This document shows positions 35,386 to 44,829 of a stretch of DNA of 64,000 bases, piece after piece (position 1 is the first letter of the stretch; every line of letters begins with the position of its first letter). The position numbers and the translations under genes were made by a program. The DNA lies in NCBI RefSeq assembly GCF_000163895.2, contig NC_016630.1, positions 1,302,001-1,366,000 of the forward strand, in the 5' to 3' direction. The DNA is from Filifactor alocis ATCC 35896. Its GTDB lineage: Bacteria > Bacillota > Clostridia > Peptostreptococcales > Filifactoraceae. Below the pieces are notes generated by a model. The model made no database searches, was not told the origin of the DNA, and was given only the letters and a program-made list of their open reading frames with translations.

Positions 35386-35667
35386 TTATGCAAACCGTTT
35401 CATGTAAACAAAATATCCGATGATTACCTGTATCAACAAAACAAGGGGAACTCCTACCATAAATTTCAAATGCTTTGTCTTGTGAGAAAATATTTTCATT
35501 CCCACAATAAAACCGACACTTCCGCCCAAAATACAGGAAAGCAACAGACTGTTCTCCGAAATGCGCCGCTTGTGCATTTTCGCCTTCCATTTATCAACTC
35601 CGCATAATACAAACGAAATCAAATTCATTCCGAAGAGATACCCAATCCCCCCGTTTATATTTTCCAC
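35386..35667 (-). CDS. DUF1294 small membrane protein
   Basis: 93 residues, three hydrophobic segments (YLFGMNLISFVLCGVDKWKA, LLLSCILGGSVGFIVGM, FMVGVPLVLLIQVIIGYFVYM). The DK(W)KA...RRISE motif after TM1 is the DUF1294 hallmark. Function unknown. Confidence 0.88.
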   Translation of the reverse strand: MENINGGIGYLFGMNLISFVLCGVDKWKAKMHKRRISENSLLLSCILGGSVGFIVGMKIFSHKTKHLKFMVGVPLVLLIQVIIGYFVYMKRFA

Positions 35668-35697
35668 TTCTTCTATCTCCTGTTCTAAATTTACAAA

Positions 35698-37137
35698 TCA
35701 ATGGTTTTTCCAAAAATCTACATTGATGACTTTAGACGGATCGGATTTTTTGTCCGTATCCTCTTTCATTGCATTTCCTTTGAGCATCCATTTTTCGGTG
35801 ATTTCACTGATTTTGGAAAGGGAAGATATCAACTTATCATATTCTGATCCTTCTGGCATCTGATACATAGATTCCAAGTACATCAACACCGTATTCGGTT
35901 GAAATTCCAACTTTGAAAACACATACATCATATATTTCACCGAATCTGTTTCTGTTTCCTCTATTCGGTTGCAACTGCAAAGTGCCTCAAAGGCACGATT
36001 CAAATGGATGCTTTCTTCATAATATTGCAATTCTCCCTTTTTTTCAAGTTCCGTAAAATCCAATTCTTTATATGCAACCTGTTGTTCTTGCTGAATATGA
36101 TAGAATTGCTCTGCAAATCCGACTGTTCCGTGATAAATGTATTGGGAAGAGACATTGATTCCGCTGTAATAGCTCTTTATCAAAAACATATTTCCGAAAG
36201 AGCGTTTCATCAATTGTTCAAAATGCATACAAAACTTTTCTTTTGTATTAAAATAAGCCTCATCCTTGAAATATCCAAACAAAGAATCCGTTGCCATTTT
36301 TACAGGATATACTCCATATACATTTGCGATGCCCATCACATAACGAACCAGTTTTGTATTGTATTCCGATAACTTTTCAATCTTTGTAAAATCAACGGAA
36401 TACATTGCATCTTGCACTTCCTTCGGCATAACCAGTGTCTTGATTCCGTTGTCATTGATTCTGAAAAAAAATCCTTGTCTTTCAAAATAATCGACTTGAT
36501 TTTCTTCTAATTCTGTTAAGGGCTGTGACAAATGATACGTCCCGTTACCATACATCAACTTTGATAGCCAATTCATTCTGGATGCATCATAATATATCAA
36601 CTCTTCTTGCAGAAAGTTTGGAAAAACCGGAACCATCTCTTGTAATAAGTCAGACTTGCTTCGTGGTTTCTCACAAGAAATTTTCATCTTCTTTGCCAAT
36701 TCCGACAGTTCTTCATAGGACATAAATTTATCAAGAGTATAAGGTTTATAGATGTTCTTCCATTGAAACAACTCACGATAATTATCATACTGTTTTTTCA
36801 TCTCATCGGAATTTACCATACCGCCTCCCTTCAAAGAAGGTATGCCATCCTCTCCAATCTCCATTTCACCTATCATTTTCTGCAGTTCATCAGAATCCAG
36901 CACTTTTTCAATTTGATTCTTTTCTTCATCACCTAATCTCATTCCGTAAGAGCCTATCATCCCTTTGAGTTCATCTTTTATCGTAGTGTCCATATTGGCA
37001 AACAGCAGGTCAATCATCCTATCCATCACTTCGCTGCTGTTGTCCATCTCTTGCTCTATCGTTTCCTCTTCTTGTTTCTGCTTTCTTTTTTCATCTAATG
37101 AAACGATATTCTCTTTGTTAAAGTCATTATTTTTCAT
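35698..37137 (-). CDS. Uncharacterised soluble protein downstream of rmuC
   Basis: About 479 residues with no family I recognise. N-terminus charged (NIVSLDEKRKQKQEEETIEQE), then helical segments. A SAP-like helix pair is suggested by MSYEELSELAKKMKISCEKPRSKSDLLQEM (about 140-170), and a Tyr/Phe-rich region follows. No signal peptide or TM helix. It overlaps the end of rmuC by 11 bases (ATG 37137, AAGGG 8 bases upstream), so it is translated with that gene and may act in the same DNA-maintenance process; this is inference. Confidence 0.7.
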   Translation of the reverse strand: MKNNDFNKENIVSLDEKRKQKQEEETIEQEMDNSSEVMDRMIDLLFANMDTTIKDELKGMIGSYGMRLGDEEKNQIEKVLDSDELQKMIGEMEIGEDGIPSLKGGGMVNSDEMKKQYDNYRELFQWKNIYKPYTLDKFMSYEELSELAKKMKISCEKPRSKSDLLQEMVPVFPNFLQEELIYYDASRMNWLSKLMYGNGTYHLSQPLTELEENQVDYFERQGFFFRINDNGIKTLVMPKEVQDAMYSVDFTKIEKLSEYNTKLVRYVMGIANVYGVYPVKMATDSLFGYFKDEAYFNTKEKFCMHFEQLMKRSFGNMFLIKSYYSGINVSSQYIYHGTVGFAEQFYHIQQEQQVAYKELDFTELEKKGELQYYEESIHLNRAFEALCSCNRIEETETDSVKYMMYVFSKLEFQPNTVLMYLESMYQMPEGSEYDKLISSLSKISEITEKWMLKGNAMKEDTDKKSDPSKVINVDFWKNH

Positions 37138-38374
37138 CTTCATCACCCTTTTGTATCTGTAACTCTGTAATCTTGTCCAACTCTCTCAACAATTTGCGAC
37201 TTCTTACTCCAACCAGTTGATCCAACTCACTTCCTGCATCGTTTAACTTATGTTGCGCTTTCTCTAAAACGGCTCCGAATTTATAAAATTCCGTTTTAAT
37301 AACAGAAAGAAGCTCCCAAATTTCCGATGATCTTCTCTCAATCGCGAGTGTACGAAATCCCATTTGCAAGCTGTTTAAGAGCGCAGCGGTATTGGATGGA
37401 CCTGCAACTACAACTTTGTATTCCTTCTGTAAATCTTCCAAAAGATTAGGGCGTTTGGTAAGCTCTGCATACAAACCTTCAAACGGTACAAACATCAGAG
37501 CAAAATCTGTTGTAACCGGAGTATAAATGTACTTTGTGCAAATATCTTTTGCATTTTTTCGAAATACTCTCTCCAACTCTTTTCCTTGTTTTTCTATCAA
37601 TTCCTTCTGTGAATTTTCATAGGCATCCATCAAACGAAAATATGTTTCCAAAGGAAATTTTGCATCTATCGGTAAATAAATTTCTTCTGACGCTGTTTTG
37701 CCCGGCATACAGATTGCAAATTCTACGATATCTTGTGTATTGGGATTTAATTTTATATTTTTTCGATACTGTGTCGGAGACAAAATCTGTTCCAAAATTT
37801 GTTCCAGTTGCATCTCTCCCATCACTCCGCGCAACTTTACATTCGTAAGCACTTTTTTTAAATCTCCGACTCCCTCTGCCAATAAATTGACTTCTCCCAA
37901 TCCGCGATGCACCTGTTCCAATCGTTCACTCACTAACTGAAAAGATTTGCCGAGTCTCTGTTCTAAGGTTTCATGTAATTTTTCATCAACTGTCATTCGA
38001 ATCTTCTCTAAATTTGCTTCATTCTTTACTTCAACATCATGTAACTTCTGATCTAAAGTGGTTCTCACCAACTCCAACTTCGTATCCACACGATCCATCA
38101 TTTGATAGACCGTTTCTTGATTGCTATGCGAAATTTGAGAAAGATAATTTTGTTGCAACTGAGATGCCTCTGTCATGGATTGATACATTTTACTTTCTAT
38201 GTTGCTTGCCACGATATTCTGATTTCGCTCTAACTGATACAATCCTTCCTTTAACAAGTCTTCCATGTCAGATTGGCTCTGTTTCACTTTGTTCTTGCCG
38301 ACAAATTGAATGATTGCATAGAACAAAAAAAGAACAATCACAACTACATCAAGTACCATTCGAATATTCTCCAC
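37127..38374 (-). CDS. rmuC: DNA recombination protein RmuC
   Basis: 415 residues: N-terminal TM anchor (MVLDVVVIVLFLFYAIIQFVG), long coiled coil (about 30-150), then the RmuC nuclease-like core (GVMGEMQLEQILEQILSP, VEFAICMPGKTASEEIYLPIDAKFPLETY, FVPFEGLYAELTKR, VAGPSNTAALLNSLQMGFRTLAIE). Limits sequence inversions and other recombination. Confidence 0.95.
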   Translation of the reverse strand: MENIRMVLDVVVIVLFLFYAIIQFVGKNKVKQSQSDMEDLLKEGLYQLERNQNIVASNIESKMYQSMTEASQLQQNYLSQISHSNQETVYQMMDRVDTKLELVRTTLDQKLHDVEVKNEANLEKIRMTVDEKLHETLEQRLGKSFQLVSERLEQVHRGLGEVNLLAEGVGDLKKVLTNVKLRGVMGEMQLEQILEQILSPTQYRKNIKLNPNTQDIVEFAICMPGKTASEEIYLPIDAKFPLETYFRLMDAYENSQKELIEKQGKELERVFRKNAKDICTKYIYTPVTTDFALMFVPFEGLYAELTKRPNLLEDLQKEYKVVVAGPSNTAALLNSLQMGFRTLAIERRSSEIWELLSVIKTEFYKFGAVLEKAQHKLNDAGSELDQLVGVRSRKLLRELDKITELQIQKGDEDEK

Positions 38375-38579
38375 AATATTCTCCTCTCTATATCTCTTAA
38401 AGTACCCTACTTTTGATGAGTACCAAAAATTTTCTTATTTTTTCATTATCCTTATCTTATGCTATCTCAAAGCGTTTCGCAAACATTTTATTTGATTTTT
38501 TACAATTTTTATAAGAAGTATCCGTATAAAATCAAAGTATTATGTTTTGTCTTAAATTTCCTTGTTTTTTTCCTCTATT
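38375..38579. other. Intergenic sequence upstream of rmuC
   Basis: AT-rich; rmuC leader. No gene recognised. Confidence 0.4.
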
Positions 38580-38630
38580 TCCATTCATCAATGAGTTGTT
38601 TCGCACATTTCGTGTGCTCAACTGAATGGA
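38580..38630. other. Three-tier imperfect hairpin
   Basis: TCCATTC (38580-38586)/GAATGGA (38624-38630), AGTTG (38594-38598)/CAACT (38619-38623), GCACA (38603-38607)/TGTGC (38613-38617) nest into one long stem with bulges. No T-tract, so perhaps a structured RNA or protein site rather than a terminator. Confidence 0.45.
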
Positions 38631-38640
38631 GTCATAAAAA

Positions 38641-38668
38641 AAGAAGCAGCTTCCTTCCCTGCTTCTTC
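38641..38668 (-). terminator. Terminator downstream of the nad operon
   Basis: AAGAAGCA (38641-38648) pairs with TGCTTCTT (38660-38667), followed on the minus strand by a T-run. The stretch 38669-38958 beyond it shows nothing else. Confidence 0.75.
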
Positions 38669-38958
38669 TGCAATGATTTGTATCTTTCATTTTCTACTGC
38701 CTTTTAGAATATTCCTTCGCATTATTTCTCAACCCTTAAAAGTGATTGCTCATGCTAAAACTTCATTTCCATACCGGAAACTATCCTTAAAAATATTTCT
38801 CTTTTGTATCAAATTGTTTGACACAAACGGAATAGAATGTTTCATAAAATCTTGAATCATAGCTTGAAATGATAACAAACAACAAATGAAATCGTTAACG
38901 ATATCAACCTATCAATTTTACAAAAAGGAATGACTCTTGTTATACTATCTTCTCTTTA

Positions 38959-39762
38959 TTAAAATAACTGAATCGGATTCACCAAGTTTTTCAACAATCC
39001 TGCCACACTCCAAGCTGCAGTAACACTGGATTTCGGATTTTTGAAATCAGGTTTTGATGTAACCTCTACGACTGCCCTTGCGCTGTCATTTTCTATCGTG
39101 ATGCGATGGGTGTTCCCTTGAGCTGTCGGATCACTCACCACACGTACGCTTACAGTATCCACACCCCCACCGGCGATACCTGTTGCTACAGCAACATTGG
39201 TATTCTTTGGAAATCCTGCAATTGCATCTCCCGCACTTCCTTCAAAGGCAATGACCCGCCTATCTGAAGGCAACTCTTTTCCTTCCAAATAAGGTGCTCC
39301 ATTCAGACTCTTCGGCGCCTTTGTACTTTCAATGGCTGTAACGGCATTTCCCATCAAAGAAACTGTCGATAAAATATCAAATCCACCGACTGCACCGGAA
39401 GTCACATGTACCTTGCAACCTGTCCTTTTGGCTGTGTCTGTTATTTCGGCAAGCAATTCTGAATCCGCCAACGCACCTACTGAAGTGATTACCACATGTT
39501 TTCCTGATTGTAACAGCGGTATCACAAGTTCCCTAACTGCTCCCACACCGGCAATTTCAACAACAATATCCACCTTGGTATTCAAAAGTTCTTCAAAGCT
39601 TTCAAATACTCTGACACTCTTGTTGTTCACCTCAATGTTCGGTTGTTTCAACAGAATGTCATAAATCCCCACCAAAGTATAGTCTTCTGCTAAACGGCTA
39701 ATAACAACTGAAGTCAAAATTTTCCCCAATGCACCGTAACCGATGATAGCAACTGATTTCAT
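38959..39762 (-). CDS. nadX: L-aspartate dehydrogenase
   Basis: 267 residues. N-terminal Rossmann motif IIGYGALGKIL and the aspartate-dehydrogenase signature around SGAVGGFDILSTVSLMG and FPKNTNVAVATGIAG. Makes iminoaspartate for quinolinate synthesis in place of the oxygen-dependent oxidase NadB, which suits an anaerobe (Thermotoga TM1643 is the prototype). Third gene after nadA-nadC. AAAGGAG precedes the ATG; the 236-base gap after nadC shows no terminator. Confidence 0.92.
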   Translation of the reverse strand: MKSVAIIGYGALGKILTSVVISRLAEDYTLVGIYDILLKQPNIEVNNKSVRVFESFEELLNTKVDIVVEIAGVGAVRELVIPLLQSGKHVVITSVGALADSELLAEITDTAKRTGCKVHVTSGAVGGFDILSTVSLMGNAVTAIESTKAPKSLNGAPYLEGKELPSDRRVIAFEGSAGDAIAGFPKNTNVAVATGIAGGGVDTVSVRVVSDPTAQGNTHRITIENDSARAVVEVTSKPDFKNPKSSVTAAWSVAGLLKNLVNPIQLF

Positions 39763-39998
39763 AGTTAATCTCCTTTATCTGCAAACGAGAAAGTATTCTC
39801 ATTTCAACAAATTTTCTTTTGTATCTAATCGTTTTATCATATTATTTTTTCATCGTGTGATGATATCAAAACAATAATAATTCATAATATACCTTAACAA
39901 CAAACTGACACAGATTTAGATATTCTCCAAAAACTCTGTATCCTCTCCTGAAAAGATACTTATCCTGAATGAATCATAGCATCCTACAAAACGACTTC

Positions 39999-40853
39999 CT
40001 AAATCTTTCTCAATCCTTTTAACGAAAAATCTAACACCGGTGCGGAATGTGTCAATGCTCCGCTTGAAATCACATCTGCACCCAAACCGCGATATTCATG
40101 AATATTGTTCATGCTGATATTACCGGAAAGCTCAACCATTGCTCGTCCGTTGATATAAGCAATCGCCTCTCTTATCTCCTCTATTGTCATATTGTCCAGC
40201 ATAATAATATCTGCCCTTGCATCTACCGCCTCTTGAACCATCTCCATCGTTTCGACCTCTACCTCTATCTTTCGAACAAAAGGTGCATACCTACGAGCTT
40301 GCGTCACTGCTGCTGTCACAGAACCTGCCATGCCGATATGGTTGTCTTTCAGCAACACTCCGTCCGATAAATTATAACGATGGTTTTCACCTCCACCAAT
40401 GCGCACCGCATATTTTTCAAAGGGACGCATCAACGGTGTTGTCTTTCTTGTATCTACAATCTTCGTCCTATCATCTCCCAAGGCATCCACCATTTTTCTC
40501 GTATAGGTAGCAATTCCGCTCATTCTTTGCAAATAATTCAACGCCACACGCTCACCTGTCAAAAGAGTTTCAACCGAACCGATGACACTGCCTAATATTT
40601 GTCCTTTTTTTACAGAAGCACCATCTTCTACAGAAAAATCAAAACTGACTTTCGAATCCAACAGTTCAAACACACGCATAAACACAGGAATCCCCGCCAA
40701 AACACCGTCTTCCTTACAAATCAAATCTACCTGACATGTTGTTCCTCTCTCAGAAACCGCCTGAGTGGACACATCCTCACCATTTACATCTTCTCGAATT
40801 GCTGCACGCAATAAATCATCTATCATCAAAAAATTCAGTAACGGTTTTTTCAT
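39999..40853 (-). CDS. nadC: Nicotinate-nucleotide pyrophosphorylase (quinolinate phosphoribosyltransferase)
   Basis: 284 residues. Converts quinolinate and PRPP to nicotinate mononucleotide. Motifs: ALNYLQRMSGIATYTRKMV, VDTRKTTPLMRPFEKYAVRIGGGENHRYNLSD and DIIMLDNMT. ATG 40853 with AGGAG 8 bases upstream, 10 bases after nadA; the extension to 40880 overlaps nadA and is not used. Confidence 0.96.
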   Translation of the reverse strand: MKKPLLNFLMIDDLLRAAIREDVNGEDVSTQAVSERGTTCQVDLICKEDGVLAGIPVFMRVFELLDSKVSFDFSVEDGASVKKGQILGSVIGSVETLLTGERVALNYLQRMSGIATYTRKMVDALGDDRTKIVDTRKTTPLMRPFEKYAVRIGGGENHRYNLSDGVLLKDNHIGMAGSVTAAVTQARRYAPFVRKIEVEVETMEMVQEAVDARADIIMLDNMTIEEIREAIAYINGRAMVELSGNISMNNIHEYRGLGADVISSGALTHSAPVLDFSLKGLRKI

Positions 40854-40863
40854 ATCATCACTC

Positions 40864-41763
40864 CTAATTTTCACATGCATTCAACATATTATCCAATGCT
40901 CGCTTTGCTCGTACACTCACATCTTCCGGTACAAAAATCTCTTCTTTCTGTCCTTTCAGGATAGATACGATATCTTTCAAATACACTTGTTTCATTCCGT
41001 CACAAACAATTTCATGAACATAAAATTTCTTTTCAGGGAAACGATTCTCCAACTCCCACAAAATTCCTTCCTCTGTGAGAATGATACATTCTTTGGCGTC
41101 TGTTTTTCCAACCGCCTCTATAATACCGCTTGTGCTGCCTTGTACATCAACACTTTCTATCACTTCGGGCTGACACTCCGGATGAGCAAAAACAGGTGCA
41201 TTCGGATATTCTTCTCGAAGTCGTCTCACATCCTCCGAAGTCACTGCATGATGAACGGGACAATGTCCTGAATGACAAATAATATTTTTTTCAGGAAAAA
41301 GATGCTTGATATTGGCACCCAAATTACCATCAGGCACAAAGAAAATATTCTTTTCCTTGACTGCACCAAGAACTTTTTTTACATTAGCAGAAGTACAACA
41401 GTAATCTGAATGAGCCTTGATTTCCGCTGTAGAATTGACATAACAAACCACCGCAAGATCATCATATTTTTGACGCATCTCTTGAATTTCTTCTACTGTA
41501 ATCATATGTGCCATCGGACAATCCGCTTTCATATCAGGCAGATAGACATGTTTATCCGGATTCAGAATCTTCATGGTCTCTCCCATAAAATAGACCCCTG
41601 CCATAATAATATTCTTTTCCTTCACTGTTGTTGCTTTTTTTGCCAAGAAAAAACTGTCCCCGACATAATCTGCAATCGCTTGCACTTCTTTGTCGACATA
41701 ATAGTGAGCGAAAATCACTGCATCTTTCTCACGTTTTAACTCCATTAATTCCTCTGGATTCAT
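40864..41763 (-). CDS. nadA: Quinolinate synthase
   Basis: 299-residue [4Fe-4S] enzyme condensing iminoaspartate with dihydroxyacetone phosphate. The three cluster cysteines fall at 82 (ADCPMA), 168 (GHCPVHH) and 254 (VCDGMKQ), the spacing of the Thermotoga-type enzyme. IFAHYYVDKEVQAIADYVGDSF is the substrate-binding N-terminus. First gene of the operon, behind a palindrome-overlapped promoter. Confidence 0.97.
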   Translation of the reverse strand: MNPEELMELKREKDAVIFAHYYVDKEVQAIADYVGDSFFLAKKATTVKEKNIIMAGVYFMGETMKILNPDKHVYLPDMKADCPMAHMITVEEIQEMRQKYDDLAVVCYVNSTAEIKAHSDYCCTSANVKKVLGAVKEKNIFFVPDGNLGANIKHLFPEKNIICHSGHCPVHHAVTSEDVRRLREEYPNAPVFAHPECQPEVIESVDVQGSTSGIIEAVGKTDAKECIILTEEGILWELENRFPEKKFYVHEIVCDGMKQVYLKDIVSILKGQKEEIFVPEDVSVRAKRALDNMLNACEN

Positions 41764-41830
41764 GGTTTCTTTTTACCTCTCTTCTTTCTTAAGTGACAAT
41801 ATACACTGTATTATTTCTTATTGCCGATTT

Positions 41831-41859
41831 ATCATAACATAAAAAACCAATATTATCAA
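41831..41859 (-). promoter_or_regulatory. Promoter of the nadA operon
   Basis: TTGATA (41859-41854), 17-bp spacer, TATGAT (41836-41831) on the minus strand, leaving a leader of about 60 bases. Confidence 0.7.
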
Positions 41860-41872
41860 GACAGCTGTCTTG
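41857..41872. promoter_or_regulatory. 16-bp perfect palindrome overlapping the nadA -35, candidate NiaR operator
   Basis: CAAGACAGCTGTCTTG overlaps the -35 box. The ACAG(C)TGT core resembles sites I recall for the Firmicute NAD repressor NiaR (NadR/YrxA). Palindrome and position are seen; the regulator assignment is inference. Confidence 0.6.
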
Positions 41873-42186
41873 TCAATGAAGTTATACGAAATAACCAAAC
41901 TATTGTGATGTTCTATAAAAATATGTGTTGTAGCTGGTACTGTTATCAGAAAAACTCCTGTAATCTTACTTACTAACACCTTCATCTCTTATTTCAAAAA
42001 ATAATATCTTTAACTCTTACAACATGGTTCATCTTGTAGCATTGACTTCTGTGTATGAGCTTTATCATCGTATGAATAAATTGCTATACAATCAACAAAG
42101 TGACTAACTCTATTTCCTTGATAAAATTTTCATTACATTCATAAAAATACTCACCAAGTTTTTTTCGACAAAAGAAACTATATCGA
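41873..42186. other. Intergenic, about 310 bp, nothing recognised
   Basis: AT-rich region upstream of the nadA promoter. No gene or RNA seen. Confidence 0.45.
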
Positions 42187-42280
42187 GCAGTCTTTACAAT
42201 TTGTATAAATCAGACTGTTTTTTCAATAATTGTACTCAATAAAAAATGATAGATACTTACCTCTATCACTTTTTTATTTT
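42187..42280 (-). terminator. Two adjacent hairpins downstream of the NERD gene
   Basis: CAGTCT (42188-42193)/AGACTG (42212-42217) with flanking T's, and GATAG/CTATC within 42248-42268 flanked by A and T runs. They probably terminate the NERD gene on the minus strand and shield nadA. Confidence 0.6.
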
Positions 42281-42372
42281 ATCAAATTATTCATTTATTC
42301 TCTTTTTCTTCGCTTTTTTAATCATTAACACTAAAGGCTCTGTGCAAATCTTATAAAAATTAGTATTACCAG

Positions 42373-43431
42373 TTATAAGTACTTATTCAATATTTCTAAG
42401 ATATCACAACCATATTTTTTTGCTTTCCATTCTCCAAAGCCGTCCACTAACTGTAATTCTTGAATCGTTTTTGGCATTTTAACAATTAATTTCTTTAGTT
42501 GAGAATTATTATAAATAAAATACGGCTTGATATTTTCTTCTCTGCTCTTCCTTAAACGATAGTTTTTCAACTCTTTGAACAACTTAGTTTCTTCTAAAGG
42601 AAACACCGTATCTCTCTCAAGAATCCTATTCTCTTCATTCCTGATAGTATCTGTTCTAAGGGATGGTTCTGTCATTGTGTTCATTCTGTATTTTTTATAC
42701 TTCCCAGTATAATCCTTTCGCACATCCTTATGAAAATCCAGATAGGAAGTTGCCCAGTTTAATAGCTGTTCATCAGAAAAAGCCGATTGTGACGACTGTT
42801 CATATACCTTTCTGATATAATTCACTAATTGATCTACTCGAATGACTTGTTCTTTTACTTCTTTTTTTGCAAACTTTGCATTCAAAACAGTTTTAGGATT
42901 CGCAAGCACTACTACAGATTGATACATACTGTCAAAAGTTTTTTGTGCTAAAAACTTAATCAGTCGATTGCTTTTGCTGTCAATTTTTATTTTTTTCATT
43001 AACTCTATATGTCTCTGATTTTGGGTAATAGGCGAATAAATACCTTCTTTTCTCTGTCTACCTTCAAATTCTAATGTTCGTATAAAATCTCCGTTATTAT
43101 TTATTTCAATCTTTCCGATTAAATTCTTACACTCTATCACAAAACATATTTTTTTTGTAAATACAAGATAGTCAATCTGAGCACTTAACTCTCCATCCTC
43201 CAAATATACATCATGTAATATGTACATCGGTATATGACTGTTTTTTAATTCAAATGCTATCTGTTTCTCTCCAAACATCCCATACTCCAAACATTTGATA
43301 TCTTGATTTATCAAAGTTTTCCCATCTGAATTGAGATATGGTTCCAATTTTTTAAGTCTCTCTAACCGTTCCTCTGTCGTGCTACTCTCTTTCAAAAAAA
43401 CCGGCTCTTTCAATCTATCAAATAGTCCCAT
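42373..43431 (-). CDS. NERD-domain nuclease-related protein with C-terminal HRDC domain
   Basis: 352 residues. NERD (about 50-160): GMFGEKQIAFELKNS, QIDYLVFTKKICFVIECKN, a restriction-endonuclease-like core with Asp and ECK acting as the metal residues. C-terminal HRDC helical domain (about 280-350): LKNYRLRKSREENIKPYFIYNN and LQLVDGFGEWKAKKYG. The pair suggests DNA processing or defence; function not proven. Stands alone between terminators. ATG 43431 has no strong SD. Confidence 0.82.
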   Translation of the reverse strand: MGLFDRLKEPVFLKESSTTEERLERLKKLEPYLNSDGKTLINQDIKCLEYGMFGEKQIAFELKNSHIPMYILHDVYLEDGELSAQIDYLVFTKKICFVIECKNLIGKIEINNNGDFIRTLEFEGRQRKEGIYSPITQNQRHIELMKKIKIDSKSNRLIKFLAQKTFDSMYQSVVVLANPKTVLNAKFAKKEVKEQVIRVDQLVNYIRKVYEQSSQSAFSDEQLLNWATSYLDFHKDVRKDYTGKYKKYRMNTMTEPSLRTDTIRNEENRILERDTVFPLEETKLFKELKNYRLRKSREENIKPYFIYNNSQLKKLIVKMPKTIQELQLVDGFGEWKAKKYGCDILEILNKYL

Positions 43432-43513
43432 GTTACATCATCCTCTCCATCCTGTTCTTTCAAAATTATATCATATATACCCTACAAATTTCATCACACT
43501 GTTCCTACAGATA

Positions 43514-43568
43514 TAAAAAACAAGGATTAGCAATATCAATCAAACAAATATCGCCAAACCTTGTTTCT
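43514..43568 (-). terminator. Terminator of the pot operon
   Basis: Long bulged stem with AAACAAGG (from about 43518) against CCTTGTTT (43559-43566), T-run on the minus strand. Confidence 0.75.
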
Positions 43569-43661
43569 TAATTTTAATGATTATTTCTCACGAATAAAAA
43601 TTTTGCATCTCCAATATATAAATTTATCTTTTATCAACATCCCATTCTTTCTTCTAAACGA

Positions 43662-44726
43662 TTAATAAGATTTGATTTCTGTCCATATCGTATCATATTT
43701 TTCTGTAAATTCTCCCAAATCTACAAACACTTCTCCTAACTCGCTCAATGGTTGTGTAGGATACATATTCGGATTTGTAACTTCTTCTTCCGGTAACAGT
43801 TCCAACGCATCTTTATTCGTTGTGGAATATTTGATATAAGCTGAGTTCTTTGCAGCAATTTCCGGTTTTAGCATAAAGTTAATAAATTGTTCCGCTTCTG
43901 TTTTGTGTTTTGATGTTACAGGGATAGCAATTGCATCGAACCATAAGTTTGTTCCTTCTTTTGGAAGTGCATATTCCAAATCTTCATTTTCTGCCATTAG
44001 ATTCATTGCATCCCCTGCCCATGTTACAACCATAGCCAATTCTCCCGAAGCCATTGAATTTTTGTAGTTATCTACTTCATAGGAACGAACCAACGGTTTT
44101 TGTTTGATCAGCTCTTCTTTTGCTTTTTGTAACTCTTCCTCATTTTGAGTGTTGATAGAGTATCCTAATTTCAACAATGCTACTGCAATAGTGTCTCTGG
44201 AAGAATCCAACATCACAATATCGCCCTTGTATTTTTCATTCCATAAGATATTCCAACTGTCTACCGGCTCTGTCACCTTTGTCTTATTATACAGAATCCC
44301 CAAACTTCCCCATAGATAAGGAACGGAGTATTTACCGTTCGGATCATAACTTAGGTTTTTGAATCTGTCATCCAAATGAGATTGGTTTGGAATATTTTCA
44401 TAATTCAGTTCTTGCAACAAATTATGTTCTCTCATATAAGCTACCATATATTCAGATGGAAAAATAACATCGTATGCGTCTGTTCCCGCTTGAATTTTTG
44501 CCAACATTTCTTCATTGGTTGCATATTCTTCGTAGTTTACTTTGATTCCTGTCTCTGCTGTAAATTCATCTAAAATTTCAGGATCGATGTAATCTCCCCA
44601 ATTATACACATTCAATACTACACTTTCTTCTCCATCGGTAACTTGTCCTCCACCACAAGCTGTCAATGATACCAGCATCACACAAGATAATGCCATAGCA
44701 AAAAACTTCTTCATTTTTTTCATCAT
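43662..44726 (-). CDS. potD: Spermidine/putrescine-binding lipoprotein
   Basis: 354 residues. Lipoprotein signal with lipobox SLTAC, then the PotD/F fold (LNVYNWGDYIDPEILDEFTAETGIKVNYEEYATNEE, YDVIFPSEYMVAYM, VPYLWGSLGILYNK). Collects polyamines for PotABC. 103-base gap after potC. AAAGGGG lies ahead of a double ATG (44726/44723). Confidence 0.95.
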   Translation of the reverse strand: MMKKMKKFFAMALSCVMLVSLTACGGGQVTDGEESVVLNVYNWGDYIDPEILDEFTAETGIKVNYEEYATNEEMLAKIQAGTDAYDVIFPSEYMVAYMREHNLLQELNYENIPNQSHLDDRFKNLSYDPNGKYSVPYLWGSLGILYNKTKVTEPVDSWNILWNEKYKGDIVMLDSSRDTIAVALLKLGYSINTQNEEELQKAKEELIKQKPLVRSYEVDNYKNSMASGELAMVVTWAGDAMNLMAENEDLEYALPKEGTNLWFDAIAIPVTSKHKTEAEQFINFMLKPEIAAKNSAYIKYSTTNKDALELLPEEEVTNPNMYPTQPLSELGEVFVDLGEFTEKYDTIWTEIKSY

Positions 44727-44829
44727 ATTACCCCTTTCTAATTTTTATAAATTTAGTTCAAAACATAATCTTCTTCGAAATCTGCCCATACATCTTCACA
44801 TAATCTTTTAAACAAACTATACTCTTATC

